Below, piece by piece: positions 57,350 to 64,000 of a DNA stretch of 64,000 nucleotides. The first letter of the stretch is position 1, and the number at the start of each line of letters is the position of its first letter. Under the pieces are notes generated by a model that was not told the DNA's origin, searched no databases, and saw nothing but the letters and a program-made list of their open reading frames with translations. Origin of the DNA: Bactrocera neohumeralis (Eukaryota; Arthropoda; Insecta; Diptera; Tephritidae); assembly GCF_024586455.1 (NCBI RefSeq), contig NC_065920.1, positions 70,836,821 through 70,900,820 on the forward strand, read 5' to 3'. The translations under genes were made by a program, and so were the position numbers.

Positions 57350-59060
57350 ATTGAAGTTACCATAATTTTTACTAATTTCGAACAATCTGGCAACCCTTTG
57401 TTCTAAAATAAGAATCATAACTCAATTGCTAACTGTAATAAAATTATGATTGAAAATATATAATAAATAATATAAACAGTATTTATAGCCATTTAAAGTT
57501 ACCACATTTTCACTAATTTCGAACAACTTGGCAACCCTCTTTTCAAATAAAACTTACCTCTCAAATGCTAACTCTAACTCAATGAAATTTTTAAATTTTT
57601 TCTCTTAACTTTTATAATGGCAACTCTAGATGGTTGAAAAAACTTTTGGCTTCTCCAAAATTCTTAAAATTTTTAATTAGATGTCTATAATACTCGTATA
57701 TTTTCCAATATTTGGGATAATTTTTCAATTAATTTATTTCTCATTTTCTTCTCATACATTTTTTTATTATTTTATTGTGGCAACTCTAGTTGGCTTCTCC
57801 AAAATTCTTAAAATTTTTAAATTGGTGTCTATAATATATTTTTCAATGTTTGGCACAGTTTTTCTTACTTTACAACTTGGCAACTCTACTTTTTTAATTT
57901 TCCTTATTGTCCAAAAATACTGTATTTTTAAGAAAACTTCTCTGTGAAATATTCGAAAACTTTTTCTTCACTCATTTTGAGATTTTCTAAATTTGTTTCT
58001 ACTTGGCGACCCTTTTCTCATTTATGCTTTCCAAAATTCTTCGTAAATCTGGAAATTGGTGTCTATAATATATTTTTCAGATATAAGCGCTATTCTTTAC
58101 AAACCCACAACTTGGCAACCCAAGTTTTTTTTCAATTTTCCTCAGTAATAGTTAGTCAATATTCGAAAAATTTGATCTTAAGTAATTTTGAGTTTTTATA
58201 ATTTTTTTATTACATGGCAACCCCATTTCCTCCTCAGTGTTTTAATTTTAAAACTTGTGTATTTAATATATTTTTCAGTGCTAAGCACTATTTTTCAAAA
58301 CTTGCAACTTGGCAACTCTATATATTTTTTAATTTTTCTTAGTGTCCAAAAATACTTAACTTTTTTGGTTTTCAAACAAACTTTTCTTTTCAAAACTTTT
58401 TTTTTAATTAATTTTGAAATTTAATAAAAAAATGTATACGTGGCAACACTGTTTTTCATTTTAAATTCTTCCAAAAGTCTCATAAATTTTGAAATTAGTG
58501 TTTATAAAATAACTTTCACTTGAGCGCTATTATTTCCAACATACAATTTGGCAACTTTAGATTTTTTCCAGTTTTTCTTATTGTCCGTAAATTGAACTGT
58601 TTTAGTTTTCAAAAAAAAGTCTTTATTTTAGTTTTGAAATATTCTAAAACTGTTTAATACTTGGCAACCCTTTTTTTATTTAAGCTTATACATAATTCTA
58701 AAATTTTGAAATGAAGGCTTTCCAAATTTTTTTATTTTTTGGCAACCCTTTTTCATTTAAGCTTCTACAAAATTAGAAAATTTTGAAATCGATGGCTGTA
58801 ATATATTTTGTAGTATTAAGCACTATTTTTCCAAATTTACGGCTTGGCAATTACATATACATATATATAAATTTTTTTTAAACTTTCGTTAGAATCCAAA
58901 ATTATTGCAGTATTAATTTTTCAAAACAAATTTTCTCTTCAAAATTCGAAAATATTTTCAAATAAAATTCTCGCTTCAAAATTCGGAAACCTTTTCCTAT
59001 CTAATTTTGAGGATTTCGAAAATTTTTGCATTTTGGCAACCCTTTTTCTGGATTTTTACT
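57350..59060 (-). repeat. Array E of GTTGCCACCT-core repeats, reverse orientation, 15 boxes
   Basis: The plus strand shows CTTGGCAACCCTTTT-type boxes with TGGCAAC at 57388, 57529, 57618, 57778, 57878, 58004 (TGGCGAC), 58113, 58215, 58310, 58441, 58549, 58662, 58740, 58845 (TGGCAAT) and 59034, spaced 78-189 bp. Shared spacer words include CTTCTCCAAAATTCTTAAAATTTT and GTGTCTATAATATATTTTTCA. The orientation is opposite to arrays C and D. Two forward boxes (GTTACCAT/GTTACCAC) sit at about 57355 and 57498, at the edge nearest the gene. Open frames in 57681-58424 are chance. Confidence 0.9.
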
Positions 59061-59269
59061 TCTCCGTGTTCAAATTTCAAATTCACATATTTTTTCGTGA
59101 AGTCGTTATTCAAATTATTATTGTAAAAATTTTGTAATTCGAAATATTCCAAATTTTTTCTTGTCTACTTCTGTACTGTGTATTTTACTTCAATGCCTCA
59201 TAACAAAAGAAATTCGTAAATTAAGATCTTCAAAAACAAAAAACCAAAAAAAAAATTGAAAAACTCAAA

Positions 59270-59431
59270 ATGTGCAATCCATATTATAACTGTTCCAATT
59301 ATTGCTACACCTCGCCGACAAATAAAAAAAGTCAGTCGTCCTGTCGCCTCGATGAGTGCCACCGGTTAGTGCATTTGCTCCACCACTGGTACGACACCCC
59401 CCGAAATGCCGAAGAAATGTACGTGTTGTGA
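59270..59431 (+). CDS. 53-aa Cys-rich ORF with a WY box, overlapping the next gene
   Basis: ATG at 59270 in a good context (CTCAAAATG, A at -3); stop TGA at 59429-59431. The protein starts MCNPYYNCSNYCYTSPTNKK, has five cysteines, and near its end reads CHRLVHLLHHWYDTPRN (W40-Y41), a recognisable form of the box shared by the neighbouring proteins. The last 26 bases overlap, in a different frame, the start of the 327-aa gene at 59406. The frame of that gene is closed upstream by TAG at 59367, so the two are not one continuous reading frame. Either this is a bicistronic pair, a conserved upstream ORF, or one original gene split by an indel. I could not place an intron that keeps both frames. 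Coding is supported mainly by the box. Confidence 0.55.
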   Translation: MCNPYYNCSNYCYTSPTNKKSQSSCRLDECHRLVHLLHHWYDTPRNAEEMYVL

Positions 59432-60389
59432 ACAGATTAAGTGCAAGAAGAATAATCTCCTACATAAGTTGTGTCCCGTACCGGGTCTACGTGGTGAAAC
59501 TATGAAGCAAGTATTAGGCATGCCAACAATACCGTTATGTGTCTGTCCACCTTTAAAGTCCACCGCGATTGTGCCAAAAACCGAAGCATGTGAAGAAGCT
59601 ACCGCATGTAAGAGTACACCGAATGTTGAGAGAGATGCTGCCGGACGTCTGTTGTGGGAACTCAATGAGAGCACAGTGCGACCCCGCCAACGTGCGGGCG
59701 CAGTTCAAAAGCGACAAATGAATACCTTCCTTAAAGGTCTCAAGAACTGGTATGCTAAGCAAATGAAGGGTACAGCACGTTTACGCACAGCACGTGACAC
59801 CGGCTCGGCATATGTCGACACAAAGCCACGCAAACGCAAAGCAAACCGCAAGCAAAAGCGTAACTCGGCAGCACGCAACAGCTATCATTGGACATCGGAT
59901 TTTAATTTTATATTCGACGAAGACGAATCGCCAACTGATTCGCCAACCGATTCGCCAGCCGATTCGATTTTAACGATAATATCGGGCACGCGTCTAACGA
60001 TTATAACGAGCAAACCGGATGTCGAGGTTGTTGACGAAACTATTGCCATGGAGGATTTAACGAACTTGTTGAAGCAAATACAAGCTAAACCGAAACGGCC
60101 GATACTCTTTCATTCGCCCTTCAATAGAGATGTAGTGTGGACTTGGCGTAATTATGATCCCTTAGACGATTTACCCAAAACGTTAGCGAAGAAGAAAAAG
60201 AAACAACCACGCAAATCCGAGTACACACCGTGGACTATGAATATTGTGAATGATCTGATTGAAGGTAAACCTGTATCGGATAAACAGTTTAAAACGAATA
60301 CTGAGTTGCAAAGCGTGGTCAATGAATTGGCGCTTGAGATCAAGCAGGGCAAAATGCGTCGTGTCAAGCACAGCAGCAAACTTCGTTAA
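59406..60389 (+). CDS. WY-box protein 4, 327 aa, function unknown
   Basis: Intronless. The ATG at 59406 (GAAATG, G at -3) is the first one possible because TAG closes the frame at 59367. Order of parts: a Cys-rich start KCTCCEQIKCKK; the PGL box PVPGLRGETMKQVLG (24-38); the shared box QMNTFLKGLKNWY (104-116); a very basic stretch at 138-158; an aromatic then acidic segment (DFNFIFDEDE at about 165-174) with an SPTDSPTDSPADS run; and a C-terminal domain from about 232 with ILFHSPFNRD, W246, YTPWTM (273-278) and LIEGKPV. Order and key residues match the 45221 protein, so they are diverged paralogues. No membrane or signal segment. Role unknown; the charged composition suggests a nuclear or flagellar structural protein (inference). 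Confidence 0.87.
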   Translation: MPKKCTCCEQIKCKKNNLLHKLCPVPGLRGETMKQVLGMPTIPLCVCPPLKSTAIVPKTEACEEATACKSTPNVERDAAGRLLWELNESTVRPRQRAGAVQKRQMNTFLKGLKNWYAKQMKGTARLRTARDTGSAYVDTKPRKRKANRKQKRNSAARNSYHWTSDFNFIFDEDESPTDSPTDSPADSILTIISGTRLTIITSKPDVEVVDETIAMEDLTNLLKQIQAKPKRPILFHSPFNRDVVWTWRNYDPLDDLPKTLAKKKKKQPRKSEYTPWTMNIVNDLIEGKPVSDKQFKTNTELQSVVNELALEIKQGKMRRVKHSSKLR

Positions 60390-61475
60390 CTGGGGTTGAG
60401 CTAACCGTAGTTTTGTTGAAAATATGAGAGGACCACGGATGATGGAGATGGATGAAAGAAGAAGATGGGATGACCAAAATACTAAAGAGTTGTAGTTGGC
60501 GTTCTGAGTGAAAATTGTTACTTTGGTTATAATGCGAATTGTATATTTAGGAAAAACAGTTTCCGCTTAATTCAATTTGATCGAATATTGTGCAAATCTT
60601 CAATGTAAATAAATCAAGTTGTATTAAGTGAACTCTATGGGTTTTATAGATCAAAGTTCGAAGTGGAAAATATCTATGAATATACCAAAGTTCCAATAGG
60701 AAAATATCTGTGACTATACTGGAACTGTTTCTTCTCTGAAAGCAATGAACTCTCAGCAACTGCAAGAGAAAGAGTTTGATAGCTTTTCGAGTATCGCGCA
60801 TAGGGTAAAACGATTATTTCGAGAAGAATGGTTACCTTGGAACTCATCAATGGTTCGCGGATTAATCCACGCGTTCTTTGCTTTTCAAACTAACCAGAAA
60901 ATGTAATCGCGACGAGAGCTGCAAGTTTTAATCATCACTTCCGGAATTTCTTTGTTACAGAAACTGTATAGTTTGGTTCCCAGTGAAGCTAGATCTCATT
61001 GTATGGACTTTGTAGAAAAATTTTCTGCTCAAAGATCTTATACCAGTCAACTCCGATGCTCTTTCTTGAGGTTTCCCTTTGCTCTGAAAAGTTTTCAGAG
61101 GACATCAGCTTCCAAGAGTATTCGAAGCTAAAGACCTAGGCCCAGTTTTCAAGTGCACGCGGTTAAGATCGCATTCCCGTTGGGGGTGGTTTTAAGAGCC
61201 GATCAAAGCCTTATGCAATACAAGTACATTTTTATTTCTCAAGTTTTTATAGGTTCTGTTTATTCGACACGCACCGTCCATGCTAAAACTAATGTCTTCA
61301 TGATAAGATCGTCTAAAACTCTCCATTCTAGGAAATAGGTTTTCACTACATCTAAAATCGAAAAGTGACTCAATTCTTGTATTTGTATTTGAGCTTCCCC
61401 AGGCGGTGTTTTATACCATGAACTGGTGCCACGAAGTTTATAGCACCTCAAACCCTTCGACGTTGCCGGAGATCC
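60390..61475. other. 3' flank of the 59406 gene; noncoding
   Basis: Contains the likely poly(A) signal listed separately. Otherwise unique sequence with short, domain-free frames. Confidence 0.4.
60608..60613 (+). terminator. Poly(A) signal AATAAA of the 59406 gene
   Basis: AATAAA 219 bases after the stop codon, followed by CAAGTTGTATTAAGTG. It is the nearest canonical signal on this strand. Confidence 0.5.
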
Positions 61476-61479
61476 TATG

Positions 61480-62190
61480 TAATATAATAAAAGGGTGTTA
61501 GATGTGTAGGGTTAGCGGGGCATACAAAGAGATACTAGTGTCATCCGGGGACTCATTGCACGCTGAACATGTCGGGGTCTATTCTGGCTAATTAAGGAGT
61601 CTAACCTGCTACAGTATCCAGAATGAAACTGCGTAAGGGTCACTTTCGATTCTCACGGCAATTCGAGCATTTAGTAAGTAATGGGTGGCGGTTTGACTCC
61701 AAGTATGCCATTCACTGAGAGGGAATCGGTGAAGGTGTTAATGGCTCCACTGTGAAGTCTGGTCGGCGTGTTATATTACTCTATGTCGTTGACGTGGTTG
61801 AGGAAGGACCTCTTGATGCCCCTATGAGGCGGTTCCATTCCTAGCAGATGTCTGCAGGGATGATTTCTGCGAAAGCACGTGTGTGTGTTTGACGGAGACA
61901 TTAAGAAGCACCCTGTCAAAGTCCGAAGTGCGGTGTTCTGACATGTTTGTAGTTTCCTCATCGGTGTTTCACTGAATTCAGGTGACCATATTGGTGCGGT
62001 GTAGTTAGGGACCGACCGGCCGATTGCCTTATATGTTGCCAACAACGTTTCTTTGTTTTTTTCCCACGTACTTTCAGCTAGCGACTTGAGGATTTTCTTG
62101 CGGTTCTGTACTTTGGCAATAATCGCGGTCGTGTGAGGAGTGAAGAAGCACACGCTGTCGACAATCACACCTAAAATCTTGAATGGCTAT
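61480..62190 (-). mobile_element. Jockey-clade retrotransposon fragment, 3' part of pol
   Basis: The minus-strand frame 61776-62168 reads VDSVCFFTPHTTAIIAKVQN and RKKILKSLAESTWEKNKETL, then LATYKAIGRSVPNYTAPIWS and LQTCQNTALRTLTGCFLM, and ends RRNHPCRHLLGMEPPHRGIK. This is the thumb and C-terminal region of jockey-type reverse transcriptases. Out of frame, 61520-61760 continues with SEWHTW and CSACNESPDDT, the usual zinc-finger-like tail. A deletion joins '...MSPSNTHTC' to 'FRRNHPCRHL'. The 5' end of the fragment (about 62190) abuts a scrap of the 154-bp repeat. Confidence 0.9.
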
Positions 62191-62290
62191 TAAAGCAACG
62201 CTCATACTCGGAAAAATTTTTCAGATCGGACTACTATGGCACATAGACCGACCACTGACCAATAAAAATCGAGTTCTTGTTTGCGATCTT
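62191..62290. repeat. Scrap of the 154-bp repeat family
   Basis: CTATTAAAGCAACGCTCATA, AAAATTTTTCAGATCGGACT, ACTATGGCACATAGACCGAC and AATCGAGTTCTTGTTTG follow the order of the repeat seen at 33.9-34.6 kb. Less than one unit remains, beside the jockey fragment. Confidence 0.65.
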
Positions 62291-62553
62291 TTGGAGTTTT
62301 AAAGGGATGAGTGTTTGTTTTAGGAAACTCAACGTTAAAAAATCTCAAAACACTTATGTATATCAGAGCTCACAATTTTTACAAGGTCCTACTGTACTTA
62401 TTTTCATTACTTTTCACCCTATTTGGATTTCTGAAGTTTACAAATCGCTTTCAGAAATTATATTTTCTTTTTAAATGTCGAAATTGCTAAATTAAGTAAA
62501 CATATTTTGGAAAACAATACCAAAATTGCAAGTAAGAGATATCGTTAAACAAA

Positions 62554-63063
62554 ATGTTTAATGCGTATAATATCTACAGTTACGAGCAAGATTATCAGCC
62601 ATATCCCACTTGTAACAACAATAATCCCGATGACTGGCAATTCAACAAACGTTACCTTAATCAAAATTCCGATGAACGTTTGCCGGACAACCAAGTGGTG
62701 TTCCATCCAGCTGAAGGCCCAGAGCCTCCCACGACGCCCTCAACAAAAACGCTGAAACAAGCCATTGCCTCCCTGAATGTGATGTACAGCGCCGCCAATG
62801 AGGAGATACCACTCCAGAACTACACAGCTGAAAGTGATATTTATATAACCGATTCACTAATGAACGCCAAAATGAAAAGGAGAAGATTTCGGAAGATCAC
62901 AATGCCAGGTCGCTTAGCTGATCCGAAGAAACTGGAAATGAATACTTGGTTAAAGCATATGGACGAATGGTATACGGCGGAAATGCGTAAGGATTGTCCC
63001 AAATTGATGCTGAATCACAAGAAGGATAGGAGGGTGCGTATTGCGCAGTTGCAGCGATGCTAG
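62554..63063 (+). CDS. WY-box protein 5, 169 aa, function unknown
   Basis: Intronless frame from ATG 62554 (preceded by AAACAAA, A at -3) to TAG. The N-terminus is Tyr/Asn-rich and acidic (MFNAYNIYSYEQDYQPYPTC). A segment TLKQAIASLNVMYSAANEE at about 66-84 looks like a degenerate first copy of the box. The clear copy is KLEMNTWLKHMDEWYTAEMR (126-145, W139-Y140), very close to QMNTFLKGLKNWY of the 59406 protein. A basic block KMKRRRFRKI precedes it. The protein stops 29 residues after W-Y, so it lacks the C-terminal PF/W domain of the 328- and 327-residue members. It may be a naturally short member or a truncated one. Confidence 0.85.
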   Translation: MFNAYNIYSYEQDYQPYPTCNNNNPDDWQFNKRYLNQNSDERLPDNQVVFHPAEGPEPPTTPSTKTLKQAIASLNVMYSAANEEIPLQNYTAESDIYITDSLMNAKMKRRRFRKITMPGRLADPKKLEMNTWLKHMDEWYTAEMRKDCPKLMLNHKKDRRVRIAQLQRC

Positions 63064-64000
63064 CTTGATGAGAAATGGAACGATGAGAGCTTAGATCGAT
63101 CTAATGCCGCGCATAACAGCTGCTGCGAACCTGATTTCTGGTAAAAGTTAATAGTTGCGAATCGAAAGCTTTAAATACTGGTTATCTGTCAAGAAGCTTG
63201 ATATATTCCCATAAAACTGTGTAGCACTGACCATAGATAATGGTCCATGCACACTACTTTTCTGGTATACCTATATGATATTTAAAATGTTTTCAATAAA
63301 TTTGACTATTTTACGGACAATGTGGGTTTACGTTACTAAAATCTCTTGATATAGCTAGTAACAGATACTTAATGAATATCTCTCTTCGCTTTTTATCTCG
63401 AAAGGTTTTAAAAAATGTGTTGCAGTCCACCAGGATCCAGTTAGATTCTGCGTTAATAGATCGGATCTTTATGAAAATAATGGAAGTGAACCAATATTTC
63501 TGCTGCTTTGCAATACTAGATCACTTAAACCCACGAAAGAGTTGAGTGCAATATTCCTAAGAGTAAGTTTTATTACTAAGATCTAAAGACACAGTTTTCA
63601 GCTCAGTTCGATGGACTATTTCAAAAAATTGTATCGTAGATTCCTTGAATATCCTTAGCTCCAAGTTATGTTGTAACCACATAGTTCTCATTTTTATTAC
63701 CTCCTGATTATTTTGTACGCGGAAGGTTCGTCAGCGATCGACAGAGTTATTTTCCGAATCTTAAGGTCTTTCTGATTGAGATTCGTCCTTCTCCTCTTGA
63801 TTATTTTGGAGGAGGAAGGTTCGCCACCGATCGTCTGAGCTATTTTCCTAATCTTAAGATCTTTCTGAATTAGATCCGGATGAGAGATTTATTTATGAGT
63901 AATTCTTCCAACATCCGGGTTCTTACAGGCTCTCTAAATGAAGGACAGACTTTTGTGAGGAATTTTTTCCACTCCAAGTTGTGTTTTGTTTTGACCGACC
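63064..64000. other. 3' flank of the last cluster gene, with a 93-bp tandem duplication
   Basis: Noncoding to the window edge. GATTATTTTG followed by GGAAGGTTCG, GCGATCG or CCGATCG, and TTATTTTCC.AATCTTAAG occurs from 63706 and again from 63799, a 93-bp direct duplication with about 15 percent drift. Confidence 0.55.
63295..63300 (+). terminator. Poly(A) signal AATAAA of the 62554 gene
   Basis: AATAAA 231 bases after the stop codon; GT-rich AATGTGGGTTTACG follows about 20 bases later. Confidence 0.55.

Noticed and set aside
57681..58424. Hydrophobic Phe/Ile-rich frames of 78-88 aa
   Set aside because: Lie inside array E and are chance frames in T-rich repeat DNA.
59365..59436. A short intron (GTTAGT ... 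ACAG) joining the 53-aa ORF to the 327-aa gene
   Set aside because: The junction would shift the downstream frame and remove the WY box of the short ORF; no branch point or pyrimidine tract.

Overview
The window reads as nuclear DNA of a higher fly, most likely a tephritid fruit fly (Bactrocera/Zeugodacus/Ceratitis type). It is strongly AT-rich. It carries decayed mariner, Tc1-like, RTE-, R1/LOA- and jockey-type elements, CA/TACATA microsatellites, CAA/TTG triplet runs, and a short dispersed repeat (9372-9477) of a kind I associate with tephritid genomes. That species inference rests on memory of such repeats and was not searched. There are no bacterial operons, rRNA genes, tRNA genes or CRISPR arrays that I can see.

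From 1 to about 45 kb there is no convincing long protein-coding gene. The stretch is a mosaic of three things. The first is dead transposons. The second is islands of more GC-balanced unique DNA (around 8.0-8.6, 11.9-12.5, 15.3-16.3, 17.2-18.3, 20.8-22.9, 27.7-28.8, 31.5-32.7 and 34.9-36.0 kb). The third is degenerate tandem arrays, each with its own short recurring motif. One strong splice-acceptor/exon/donor unit at 31392-31463 carries a start codon, and its first bases form a splice donor. This suggests that at least part of the window lies inside a very long + strand gene whose other exons I cannot find.

From 45.2 to 63.1 kb there is a cluster of same-strand, apparently intronless genes: 45221-46207, 52632-54536, 56641-57111, 59270-59431 overlapping 59406-60389, and 62554-63063. 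Four of the proteins, plus the 53-residue one, share a short box of the form L-K-x-L-x-x-W-Y. The first and fourth full-size proteins also share a PGL box and a C-terminal domain in the same order. They look like rapidly diverging paralogues. The second carries a long Ser/Lys/Thr repeat and a basic, Cys-containing tail, reminiscent of sperm chromatin or other testis proteins. That functional reading is inference.

Arrays with a recurring 8-10 bp core, GTTGCCACCT, separated by about 80-150 bp of AT-rich DNA, occur at five places (10.8-11.8, 20.06-20.7, 49.3-50.7, 55.2-56.4 and 57.4-59.0 kb). The last three interleave with the gene cluster. The orientation flips across the 56641-57111 gene.
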